Assembly (NCBI GenBank): GCA_024364735.1
Contig: JAGFNQ010005391.1
Coordinates: forward strand, 145,724 to 209,723
Length of the DNA stretch: 64,000 bases
Direction: 5' to 3'
Source of the DNA: Boesenbergia rotunda
Taxonomy: Eukaryota; Streptophyta; Magnoliopsida; Zingiberales; Zingiberaceae
The notes beneath the pieces were generated by a model that worked only from the letters and a program-made list of their open reading frames with translations, was not told where the DNA came from and searched no databases. Of the stretch, positions 41,729-52,300 are shown piece after piece. The first letter of the stretch is position 1. Each line of letters starts with the position of its first letter. A program made the position numbers and the translations under genes.

Positions 41729-43066
41729 ACTCTTTTGGAAATTTAATTCTGGTGGTCATTCTGCTCTGTTTTTCTCTGGTAGAAAGCAGAATCTAGTGGG
41801 CATTCTGAAATATAGACCTGATGGACAATTTCTATCTATAGATGCTCAGAAAGATCAATTATTCTTTGGTCTTTCTGATATTTTGGTATAATTTTTCTGG
41901 TCATCTGGTTTTCCTACTATTGTCAAATTTTTAAAATGTTCATATAAACTGTTATAGCTGCCTGTCTAGTGGATTTTCTGCTGAAAGAGTTTATTTTAGC
42001 AATGAAGGGTTCCTTAATCATAAGGATCATCCCTTCTCTTTGGCTTCTTATGCTCTAATGATTATATTTTGATTAAATGGATTTCTGAAAGAGTCTGGAA
42101 AAATTTTGGAGAATGATAACAGGATTGAGGGATATAACTGAAAGAGCTTTTATTGAAATTCTGAAACAAAATTTTCAGATATAATTTGAACCTTCTGATA
42201 CAAGTCTATGAAATTCTGATATACTTTGATTCATTGGTATCTGGAATTTTGGGATAAACTTATGTGCTATGTTTATGCTTTATATGCAATATCGTATCAG
42301 AATGATAACAGGTTTTGAAAGATATATTTGTGGGTTTTCTGATAGTTGAATTTCTGATATTATGGTCTGATGTTCATTTTATGAAAATCTGTTATAATTT
42401 GATGGCTTTCTGATGGATCCTTTGGACTTAATGTTTTCCTGAGGTAATTGATATATCTTGTGGGGGAAAATAGTGTTTACTCAGATCAAATCCACAGATG
42501 GAGTTTTCAAAAGTTTCAGACGGTTTGTCTGATGGGCAAAAGGTTTTCGTCTACTTGCATAGATACAATGCAGAGCAAAAAAGATTATGTCCATACTGAA
42601 GGTTGTAGGATGCTCGGTGAGGACTGATCATACGGAAATTACCCCCCGGCTGAATCTGAATGCTATATAGTTTGCCAGATTTTTGACTGGTAAAGGATGT
42701 GATATTGGTTTTCAAAAACGGCATATGGGATATGGAATTCGGAGGCTTCCCTTTGGCATAAAGTCTTATGTTTTAACAGGGCTCAACTGCTAATGCTCAG
42801 AATTTTATGGAGTTACCACCAAAATGGATATGAATTTCCAGAGGTCCTTGTTTTAGGGATATAATCAGTATATGATGGCTGGCTGTGTTGTATAAAAATA
42901 TCTCTAGCCAATATTTTTCTCGTTTCCTTAATTGTAAAATTAAGGAAAATTAGTTTTTGTTCTATCTTGTAATCTCATATTAGAAGGTTAGGTTTGGTCC
43001 CCCTTCTAATATGATTTGTTTCCTCTTCTTGGAATAAGATTCTTTTCTTTGATTAAAAAAAAAAAA
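41729..43066 (+). other. LINE 3' UTR and poly(A)
   Basis: About 1.33 kb of non-coding, T-rich sequence with very frequent TTCTGATA/TTCTGGT/TTCTGAAA words, ending GATTAAAAAAAAAAAAA. It is long compared with the few hundred bases usual for plant L1 3' UTRs. The only other sub-feature seen is a CCCCTTCTAATATGATTTG-type terminus before the poly(A). Confidence 0.8.
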
Positions 43067-43097
43067 ACATGGCATCATTTTCATTCTTAATCATGGT
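43067..43097 (+). repeat. LINE target site duplication, right copy
   Basis: Matches 37366-37396 with one mismatch and directly follows the poly(A). Confidence 0.8.
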
Positions 43098-43760
43098 AAC
43101 CTCCACACATCATAAGGGAACATAAATTAACATTATCAAGATTTTTGGCTTAATTATAGACCATTAAATCTTGGTGGCCGAAACCCTTAAACTTAGGGTT
43201 CTTAGTTTTGTTTCTTTCTTGTTGGCCGAAACCCTAGGGTGTCCTAGGGTACTCCAAAAATTCCCAAAAATTATACTTAACCTCTACACATCATAAGGTA
43301 ACATTAAATAACATTATCAAGATTTTTGGCATAATTATAGACCTGTAAATCATGGTGGCCGAAACCCTTAAACTTAGGGTTCTTAGTTTTGTTTCTTTCA
43401 TGTTGGTCGAAACCCTAGGGTGTCCTAGGTACTCCAAAAATTCCCAAAAATTATACTTAACCTCTAAACATCATAAGGGAACATTAAATAACATTATCAT
43501 GATTTTTATCATAATTATAGACCTGTAAATCATGGTGGACGAAACCCTTAAACTTAAGGTTCTTAGTTTTGTTTCTTTCATGTTGGCCGAAACCCTAGGG
43601 TGTCCTAAGGTACTCCAAAAATCCCCAAAAATTATACTTAACCTCTACACATCATAAGAGAACATTAAATAACATTATCATGATTTTTAGCATAATTATA
43701 GACCTGTAAATCATGGTGGCCGAAACCCTTAAACTTAAGGTTCTTAGTTTTTCTTCCTTT
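43098..43760 (-). repeat. 180-bp tandem array within Gyp-3 LTR
   Basis: Units begin AACCTCYACACATCATAAG at 43098, 43279, 43459 and 43640, steps of 181, 180 and 181 bp; the last unit is partial. Each full unit carries two CCGAAACCCT motifs, with decay in some (GGTCGAAACC, GGACGAAACC). The left edge of the array coincides with the LINE insertion point. Confidence 0.85.
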
Positions 43761-44180
43761 CAACATCAAATCCAAAAACTAACCAATATATCATGCTAAA
43801 AATCATGGATATCATAGGGAACTATTATATCACAGGTGAGGGAGTCTTACCTTGGGTTTCTTGATTTTTCGAACCTTGGAAGAGAAGAAAATGGTAAGAT
43901 CTTTGGGTACTAGAGCCCCCTTGTCCTTGTATTCTTGTGAAGACCTTAGATCTAGGAGATGGAACCTTGGTGGAAGCTTTTCCAAGGGGAAAACCCTCTA
44001 GGAGTGGTCGGCTAGAATGAGGGAGGAAGAGAGGAGGAAATGCAATTGAAAGAAGAGAGAATGAAACTCCCAAACCCCCCTATTTATCATCCATTAAAGA
44101 GGTAAATGAAGAGTCTCTCCATGACTCTTCATCTTCTTCTTAATCTTAACTTATATCCACTTCATTTCCTCATAGAAATC

Positions 44181-44253
44181 CCTTGCTAGGTGAGTTGGTT
44201 AAGGCTTACATGGTTGTACAAGAGGTCCAAGGTTCAATCCTTGGCTCATGCAC
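44181..44253 (+). other. tRNA/SINE-like segment antisense to Gyp-3 LTR
   Basis: CTAGGTGAGTTGGTTAAGGC (44186-44205) fits a Pol III A box, and GGTTCAATCC (44231-44240) fits a B box within CCAAGGTTCAATCCTTGG, which forms a T-arm-like hairpin. A-to-B spacing is about 45 bp. The ends do not form a proper acceptor stem and the anticodon arm is unclear, so it looks like a tRNA-derived relic, not a tRNA gene. It lies about 100-170 bp upstream of the reverse TATA-like motif (44081-44087). Confidence 0.65.
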
Positions 44254-44593
44254 CTTTATTTTTATTTTATTTTAATTTCATTTATTTTATTATTTTTATT
44301 TCCTAAATTTCGAAAATCCCCCTAAAATCACCCATAATTATGCCAATATTCCTAAATAAAATTATTTTATATTTATATTAATTTTTACCAAATTTATATT
44401 AATTTTACCTAATTAATACTCATTTTTGGAGCCCATTTAAAGCTCATTGGTACTTAGTTTTCTCAATTTAAATGAGAAAACATGGATTTTCAAGGCCTAA
44501 GTTCTCCTTAATATATCTAGGTCCCATTGGAAAATTATTTAAACATGCTTAATATTTTAAGAAAATATTAAGAGAATTTTCTAGGTCGTTACA

Positions 44594-44598
44594 GGGAA
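44594..44598 (+). repeat. Target site duplication GGGAA, right copy
   Basis: Matches 35831-35835 and directly follows the end of Gyp-3 at 44593. Confidence 0.92.
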
Positions 44599-44662
44599 AA
44601 AGTCCCCATTTTCGAAACAATCAAGGAGACAAACATACAATAACCATTACACTGCAGGCGAG
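44599..44662 (-). repeat. Gyp-4a: gypsy LTR fragment, right segment
   Basis: Collinear with about 47664-47727 of Gyp-4b up to GCAGGCGAG. After 44662 the sequence switches to copia, so this LTR copy is broken at both ends. Confidence 0.82.
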
Positions 44663-45789
44663 CAGAATTCCATTCTTAATCTATCCAGACTCGGTTATCG
44701 AACCAAGTCAAGACAACACTCTTATTATGCTGTATTGACCCAACCTAGAACCCAAGCCAAGCATGTGTCCCCAAGCTCTGTTTGAATAAACAAGCTGGAC
44801 CAAACCAGTATTGGATCTCCAAGGGCAAGATTCACATCTTGCCTAAGAGAACATGAACTGGATCCCTAGACCTATGACAAGGATCATCCACTTTGAAGAG
44901 ATAAATCCGGTAATATGGATTTGTTCAAAGGATGGATGATGTCATGTGACAGAAACGTGGTGGTATTATTGTACTAAGCGTAGATAATATTTTGTTAGTT
45001 GGCAATAATAACGGAATATTGTCAGACGTAAGGGTATGGTTGTCCACACAATTATGAAGGACTTGAAAAAAGAAAGACACATCCTTGGGGATCAAAGATA
45101 TAAGGGACCTCCAGACAAGGATGATGGGTGTATCTCAAGCTTCGTATAAAACATTGTCCTAGCTCATTCTAGCATGGATACCTCCAAAAGGAAAGTTTTG
45201 TAATTTTCAATTTTGGAGCTACTCTATCTAAGAGATATGTTTGGATTATCAAAGGTGATAGAGTAGGTAATGACGGTTCCTCTAGCATCAGCTAGAGGAA
45301 GTCTCTTGTATGCTAGAAATGAGCCTAGATATCTGTTGTGTCGTGGGCATGGGAAACAAATGTTAGAGTAACCTATGTCAAGAAAATTGAAATGTGGTAA
45401 AAGCATGTATTAGTGCCTGAGAAGGACTAAGGACTATATGCTGATTTACCGAGTAGACCAATTTCCTGCAGGTTATATAGATACAGAATTCCAATCTAGT
45501 TAGGGGCATATATGAATATTCCTTGAGTTTTGTGTTTACTTTTAGGAGGTAGAACCATAGAATAATAGTGTATTGCGCAGTGTCTGCGTGATGGACCTTA
45601 TTATGGAGGCAGGATATTCTGACAACCTGTGAGGCAGCCTATATAGATACATCATTCAGAAACCTCAAGATGGACTCCAATGTGATTCCTGGCTTGCTAG
45701 GAACCATCACATTTAATGTGATTAAAATGGTGCACTTGCAAACTTGAAGGAATCACGAGTCCATAAGGCATGTAAACACATAGAGCACA

Positions 45790-45794
45790 ACTAC
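45790..45794 (+). repeat. Probable target site duplication ACTAC, left copy
   Basis: ACTAC precedes Gyp-4b and AGTAC (48620-48624) follows it. One mismatch in five, but removing the LTR plus the right copy restores the copia frame, which supports it as a mutated TSD. Confidence 0.75.
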
Positions 45795-48102
45795 TGTAAC
45801 GCCTGCCCTTATATCTACTCTCGGGACGGGGTTACGTAACAATTAATCATTACTTATTTTTTTTTCAATCTTCTAGCATAACATTAAAACAAATAATGCA
45901 AGGACTAAGGACTGAGCATGCTTGTTTAAACTATCAAAATCATTCTATAACATGATAAGTTCACCAGTAATGCAACTCATAACATAATCAAGTATAAAAG
46001 ACATCCAAGGGTAATCACTATCATGCCATATCAATCCTAGTCACTAACACTCATTGTCAAGGAAACATAAACATAAACATGATAAAGTAGATATAGAAAT
46101 ATTTCTTTCCCGAGCCACCACCCCACACATCTTTAGCCTCCTGCCTCTTCCTTTAGTTTAAGTGTTCCTTACCCTTATCTGCAGCATAAGACAACACATA
46201 AACTAGTAAGCACAAATGCTTAGTAAGGATCCTGTCCTACTCGCAAAATCCATACGAAAGAATATCAAATGTACACATAATAAATCATAAGCATGAGTTC
46301 ATCAAAGCATACTAAACATCCAAGTTTCTAAGCATGCAGTATCAAGTACCTTAAGCATACTCTTCACATATAATAAATGTTCTCAATGAATGTTTTCAAA
46401 ACAATTCCATAATGGTATTACTTAAAAATACATCCATATCATATTGGGCCCTGTTGTGTACCACATATTGCGCGTAACTATTGCGCGTTCCCTAATGAAT
46501 TGGGGTAGAGAGCCACCAATTAATTAGAGCAGGACCCTTCCGTCCTACCGGAGCCATGACCTTACGTTAACATGCTCCCCGGATTTGTTTAACGACCCCC
46601 TTCCGAGTCGGGTACACAACTTCAAAAGTAAAATACTTATCATGCTTTTACATATATGCTAAGGAGTACTCCAAATCACTCTTACAGGACACACCACTCT
46701 TCAAGGGTGCTCATGATCCCGTAGGGACACACCACACAACATAAGGGGTGCTCTTGATCCCATACTTAGTAGAGTATCTGTTCAAGCATTTTAACATATC
46801 ACATGCAATTTCATAAGTGTGCCCCATGGGCTATAAGGCATGCTCATACATACATCAAATTTCATGCATGTTCATACATACATCATATTTCACACATGTT
46901 CATACATACATCATATTTCATACATGTTCATACATACATCATATTTAATACATGCATACACATATTATCTTACTAAACATGATCATGTCCCGTAGGGTAG
47001 TTTAACCTTCACATACATTTCATGCAACTAATTAAACATAAAGCACATCATGGGATAATTATGCAACCCTAAACCCTAGTCCTTCTAGGGTTGGCCGAAA
47101 CTCAAGGGTAGGGTAAACTAGTTTCACACAAACATTTACACAAACACTTTGTCTACACTACCAAACATGGATACATCATAGGAAATCATACAATCCCTAA
47201 ATCCCAATTCTTTTCCTCCATGGCCGAAACTTGTAGGGGGTGCAACCCTAATTTTTTGTTATCACCACTTGATGGGAATCAACCTATAGGTATACCCTAA
47301 GTCCTAAGGGTTCTCCTCAAGCATCAAGAAGTAACCAAGGCCTCTTCTAAGGTTGTTGGCCGAAACTTACACAAGGGTAAAACCCTAAATTTTTTTCATA
47401 ACATCATGAAGAAAACAACATATACATATACCCTAAGTTCCAAGGGTCTACTCATGTAACAAAAAGGAACCAAGGCCTTCCCCTAAGGGAGTGGCCGAAA
47501 CTTACAAAGGGTGAAACCCTAGTTTTTTTCTTCCCTTTTTGTTCATACCATCATGAAGAAAATCAACATACATATATACTCTAAGTCTCTAAGGTCTTCT
47601 CATGTATCAAGGAGTGACCAAGGCCTTTCCCTAAGGGGGTGGCCGAAACTTACAAAGGGGGAAAAAGTCCCCATTTTTGAAACAATCAAGGAGACAAACA
47701 TACAATAACCATTACACTGCAGGCGAGGGGATACTTACATCCTTTCGCTTGAATTTCTCCTTCTCTTACTCTTTAGGGTACCCTTAATTGAAGTGAGAGT
47801 GAGAATTTCCTTTGCTAAGACTTCTCTAGAACCTTTGGCCCTAGTAGAGAGCAAGGTCCTTGGGTGAGATCTCCTTCCTTCCAAACCCCTAGGGTTAGAG
47901 CCCTAGGGTTTACTTTTTGAAAATGAAAGGGGAGAAGAAGGCTCTAGGTTTCGAAATTTGAGTGGGAGAGTGAGGATGAAGAAGAAGAGGAAGTTATTCC
48001 AACTTCTTCTTCTCTTATTTATACTTTTCTCATGAAGAGACATGTCTCTTCACTTCCCTAGCTTTAACAAGCATGTTTCTTATTCCCTCTACATGAAATA
48101 TG

Positions 48103-48165
48103 GCTTGGTTCATTGGTTATGACATGATTAGTGCAACTAGGAGGTTCAAGGTTCAATCCTTGCTT
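48103..48165 (+). other. tRNA/SINE-like segment antisense to Gyp-4b LTR
   Basis: TTGGTTCATTGGTTATGAC (about 48105-48123) resembles a degenerate A box and GGTTCAATCC (48150-48159) is a clear B box, in CAAGGTTCAATCCTTG, which can form a short hairpin. Layout and orientation match 44181-44253. It is about 100 bp upstream of the reverse TATA box. Confidence 0.6.
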
Positions 48166-48244
48166 CTTCCATTCTACCTTTTCTTTTTATCACATTTTGC
48201 ACTAATACATATCAAAGCCCATTAAGCCAAGCCCATCATGAAAT

Positions 48245-48600
48245 TTCATAATATTTCATATTCATGAATTCATAATATTTCATAATATTCCATGATAATA
48301 TTTCATGAATTTCATAATATTTCATATTCATAAATTCATACTATTTCATAATATTCCATAATAATATTTCATGAATTTCATAATATTTGATATTCATGAA
48401 TTCATACTATTTCATAATATTCCATAATAATATTTCATGAATTTCATAATATTTCATATTCATGAATTCATAATATTTCATATTCATGAATTCATAATAT
48501 TTCATATTCATGAATTCAATGAATTTCATAATATTCCATGATAATATTTCATGAATTTCATAATATTTCATATTCATGAATTCATACTATTTCATATGGG
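48245..48600 (-). repeat. AT-rich array of ATATTTCATGAATTCATAAT-type units
   Basis: ATATTTCAT, ATTCATGAATTCATA and ATTCCATGATAAT words are iterated for about 350 bp in a higher-order pattern of roughly 65-70 bp. ATTCATGAAT is palindromic. It lies at the 5' end of the Gyp-4b LTR (minus strand). Confidence 0.82.
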
Positions 48601-48791
48601 AAAATTTTGGGGTGTTACAAGTACCACCCAGAAGAGGAATAACTGTTGTTGCCAAGAGTGCATCAGAGGATGACCTAGGTGGATCATTTCACTAAGGCCT
48701 TAGTAGAAAGAGCTTTTAGGCATGTGAAGGATCTAGAGGTCAGAAGTATGGCATATTGAAAACAGCAAAGTCTTTGAGTATAGTGGGAGAT

Positions 48792-49208
48792 TGTAAGGAT
48801 GTATACTAAAAGCCTTGCTTTTGCTTAGGATACATCTACATTTTAAAGAGAATCAGAAAACCACACAATGCATGAACTGTCTGATGCTTGGCATTGTAGA
48901 TAACATGGTGTGTGTTGTCGCACAAAAGATCATGTTATCAGGTTCCTTGCCGAAGCATAAGAAAGAGGCTCACAACCGAGATGGAGTTGGACAAACCATC
49001 GGGATAGTCATGGTGTAATTAGGTGTGGTTTATCTTAACCATAGAATTACACTAGTGTACTTTATGTACATTGAGTAGGACCAATAGTGAGGTCATCTAA
49101 TTTTTGTACTAACTTCGTAAATTGGATTTGTCCTCGGATAATATTATGGAGTATGATCTATTAATCCCGAAATAATGGCGTGCATATATTATTAATTATT
49201 ATTTCTTT
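48792..49208 (+). repeat. Cop2-D 3' LTR, first 417 bp
   Basis: Starts TGTAAGGATGTATACTAAA after the polypurine tract, collinear with the starts of Cop2-B and Cop2-C, and stops being alignable after ATTATTTCTTT at 49208. Confidence 0.88.
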
Positions 49209-49301
49209 AATAAATAGGATTTTATTAATGTATGTTGATACATTCTTTAATCATTCTTCTCACATAAGCTCAATTTGTATTTCTAGGATAATCACTCGAT
49301 C

Positions 49302-52300
49302 ATGTCTTCTCTGAATTTGCGTTCCATTTTGGACACCAATAAACTAACTGGGCCAAACTTCATGGACTGGCTTCGAAATCTGAGGATAGTCCTCAAGGCA
49401 AAGAAGCTTGCTTATGTTCTTGAAGATCAACTTCCCAACCGTCCTCCTGAAAAAGCAACTCCAGACCAGTTTCCTGAGTTGCTCAAGCTGCTGAAGATTG
49501 TAGAGCCTTCTGTGAAGCAGGATCAAAAGACGGTACTGTTAGTTGGTTCCTCGAAGAATGGTTCTAAGAGGAAGGCCAAAGAACAGAATAAGGGAAAGAA
49601 GAAAAAGGCCAAAAAGACTGAAAATACCCTAAAAGGCATTTGCCATCACTATGGCAAGGAGGGTCACTGGCGAAGAAACTGCAAGGTTTATCTTGAGTCC
49701 TTGAAAAAGAAGGCATCCGATGCCCCATCCTCTTCAAGTATCTTCGTTATTGAATGTCACTCTATTTCCTCAAACACCTGGGTACTTGATACTGGGTGTA
49801 GCTCACATATATGTAATGACATACAGGGGCTAAGGAATAGAAGAAGACTCGTCAAGGGAGAAGCGGATTTGCGAGTTGGAAATGGAGCTAAGATTGCTGC
49901 TGTTGCCATCGGAACATATTTGCTAAAGTTCCCGACTGGACATGTCTTAGAATTGGATAATTGTTATTTTGTTCCTTCGTTAATAAAGAACATTGTATCT
50001 ATTTCATGTTTGAATGAAAAGGGTTATCATTTAACTTTTAGTTACAATTGTTGTTACATAACTTTAAATGGCGTTCTTTATGGGACCGGAACTTTGTGGA
50101 ATGGTATCTACACGTTAGATTTATCTGGTGACGTTTTCAATATCGAAGTTAGCAATAAACGTGCTAGAATAGATAATTGAATAGACTCCTACACGTGGCA
50201 TTGTCGTCTTGGCCATGTAAGTAAGAAATGCATGACCAAATTACACCGATGTGGAATTTTGGAATCATTTGAACCCGGTTTATTTGATACATGTGAATCA
50301 TGCTTAAGAGGCAAGATGACCAAATTACCCTTTTCCGGAAAAGGTAATCCAGTGGGAGAATTGCTTGGTCTAATACATACTGATGTATGTGGACCAATGT
50401 CAACTCTTGCACAAGGAGGCTATAGCTACTTCATCACCTTTATCGATGATCACTCACGATTCGGGTACGTGTTCTTGATGAAACACAAATCTGAAGCTTT
50501 TGAGAAATTCAAAGAGTTCAGAAATGAAGTAGAGAAATAGCTTGGCAAAAGTATTAAAATACTTCGATCCGATCGGGGTGGTGAATACTTAAGTCAAGAG
50601 TTTCAAGATTATCTTAGGGACAATAGGATATTATCCCAATGGACTCTGCCATATACACCACAGCATAATGGTATATCTGAGAGGCGCAATCGAACCTTGA
50701 TGGACATGGTTAGATCTATGATGAATCATGCAACTCTTCCAAAATCCTTTTGGGGCTATGCACTTAAGACAGCTGTTTACTTGCTAAACAGAGCCCCGAC
50801 CAAGGTAGTCTCTACTACTCCATATGAGACATGGAATAGTAAGAAACCTCACTTAACTCACCTTACGATATGGGGTTGTCCTGCTTATGTGAAGTGGACT
50901 ATATCAAACAAATTGGATGCTAAGTCTGATAAATGTCTATTTATTAGATACCCTAAGGAAGTAAAGGGTTACCAATTCTATCATCCCTTGGAACAAAAGG
51001 TGTTTGTTTCAAGGCATGCTGTATTTCTGGAAAAAGAATTTCATTTACAAGAAAATAGTGGGAGTGGCATTGAACTTGATGAAGTTCAAGAAACTCCAAT
51101 AGACATTACAGAGACACCTAGTCTAGACCCACAACCAATAAGTCATAATGATGAGCTATCAGTTGAACCTAAAACAACACCACCTCTTCGTAGGTCTGAT
51201 AGGACACGCAATATTCCAGAGAGATACGGATTTCTCATAAGTGCATCGAACGACGTGTTACTCATAAGCGATGACGAACCTATCAGTTATGAAGATGTTC
51301 TGAAAAATTCAGAAAGGGACAAATGGCTTGAAGCCATGAAGTCGGAAATGGATTCCATGTACGAAAATCAAGTATGGGACTTGGTTAACCCACCTGAAGG
51401 GATTAAGCCCATAGTGTGCAAGTGGGTTTTCAAGAAGAAAACTGACATGGAAGGTAATGTTGTTACCTTTAAGGCTAGATTAGTGGCAAAAGGATATCGT
51501 CAGAAACAAGGAATTGATTATGACGAAACCTATTCGCCAGTAGCTATGCTTAAATCCATTCGGATGCTCCTAGCCAGAGCAGCTCATTATGATTATGAGA
51601 TATGGCAAATGGATGTGAAAACAGCTTTCCTTAATGGAAACCTGCTTGAGGCTGTATACATGATTCAACCTGAAGGTTTCACATCGGTTGATAAAACCAA
51701 AGTATGCAAGCTTCGACGATCCATATATGGACTGAAGCAAGCATCCAGGAGCTGGAACATCCATTTTGATGAGACAATCAAAGAGTTTGATTTCTCACAA
51801 AATCCTGACGAACCTTGTGTGTACAAGAAGGTTAGTGGGAGTGCAGTCGTATTCCTAGTATTATATGTCGATGACATATTACTTATAGGAAACGATATAT
51901 CAGTCTTACAGTCGGTTAAAATTTGGTTGTCCAAAACTTTCTCCATGAATGACCTGGGAGAAGCAACCTATATCCTTGGGATTAGAATATATAGAGATAG
52001 ATCAAAACGGTTGCTTGGTCTTTCGCAGTCTACATATATAGACCGAGTGCTAAAAAGGTTTAGCATGTCGGAATCCAAGAAAGGTTACCTTCCCATCAGG
52101 CATGGGATCAACCTTTCAAAGTCTATGTGTCCGCGCACAGAAGACGAGAGGATTTGCATGAATAAGATTCCTTATGCATCCGCGATAGGATCTATCGTGT
52201 ATGCTATGTTATGTACTAGGCCCGATGTATCGTATGCTCTGAGCGTCACAAGCAGATACCAGTCGGATCCATGAATGGATCATTGGGCGACTGTCATGAC

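Larger units (their letters stand above)
37397..43066 (+). mobile_element. L1-type LINE with RNase H, 5' truncated in ORF1
   Basis: Contains the end of ORF1, a complete ORF2, a 3' UTR of 1.3 kb and a terminal poly(A) of about 13 bases (43055-43067), flanked by long target duplications. The EN-RT-RNase H order is that of plant L1 elements carrying a plant-type RNase H. The element is cut inside ORF1 at 37397, a usual outcome of incomplete reverse transcription. It is one of the youngest insertions here: it lies inside Gyp-3, which lies inside Gyp-4a. Confidence 0.93.
35836..44593 (-). mobile_element. Gyp-3: reverse gypsy solo LTR hosting a LINE
   Basis: In plus orientation it begins TGTAACGCCCGC and ends GGTCGTTACA, flanked by perfect GGGAA duplications. 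Subtracting the LINE and one LINE TSD leaves about 3.06 kb, LTR-sized, with no gag or pol, so it is a solo LTR. It contains short tandem arrays (36310-36640; an 80-bp duplication at about 36915-37017), a 180-bp array (43098-43760), a reverse TATA-like motif (plus 44081-44087) and a tRNA-like segment (44181-44253). The terminal GCGGGCGTTACA resembles Gyp-1 and Gyp-2. Confidence 0.9.
45795..48619 (-). mobile_element. Gyp-4b: reverse gypsy solo LTR in Cop2-D
   Basis: In plus orientation it starts TGTAACGCCTGCC and ends GGGGTGTTACA, 2825 bp with no coding sequence. Internal features are the 31-bp-scale tandem (46840-46960), GGCCGAAAC motifs, a reverse TATA box TATAAATA (plus 48017-48024), a tRNA-like segment (48103-48165) and an AT-rich palindromic array (48245-48600). 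Its middle is nearly identical to Gyp-4a. Confidence 0.88.
44663..48764 (+). pseudogene. Cop2-D RT and RNase H remnants
   Basis: The segment at about 44930-45380 translates piecewise to a copia RT: a DDILLIGN-like VDNILLVGNN, then DVRVWLSTQ, LGIKDIRD and GVSQASY, with many stops and small indels. From about 45390 come remnants of RNase H (TKDYMLIYRVDQ-like). Gyp-4b then interrupts it. Removing Gyp-4b and one target copy restores an HIE..YHP-type motif; the stretch after 48620 continues with DHFTKALVERAF and a stop near 48760. No function remains. The N-terminal half of pol and all of gag are absent. Confidence 0.82.
44663..49208 (+). mobile_element. Cop2-D: decayed copia element with truncated 3' LTR
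   Basis: RT to RNase H remnants (44663-45794 and 48620-48780), polypurine tract AGTGGGAGAT (48782-48791), then LTR sequence TGTAAGGATGTATACTAAA of the Cop2 family. It is split by solo LTR Gyp-4b. The 3' LTR is cut after 417 bp at 49208, where Cop1-D leader sequence begins. It is the most decayed, probably oldest, coding element in the window, and it links the Cop2 LTRs to a copia pol. Confidence 0.85.

Noticed and set aside
44181..44253. Functional tRNA gene.
   Set aside because: A and B boxes are present, but no acceptor stem closes, the anticodon arm is unclear and no T-run terminator follows at the proper place.
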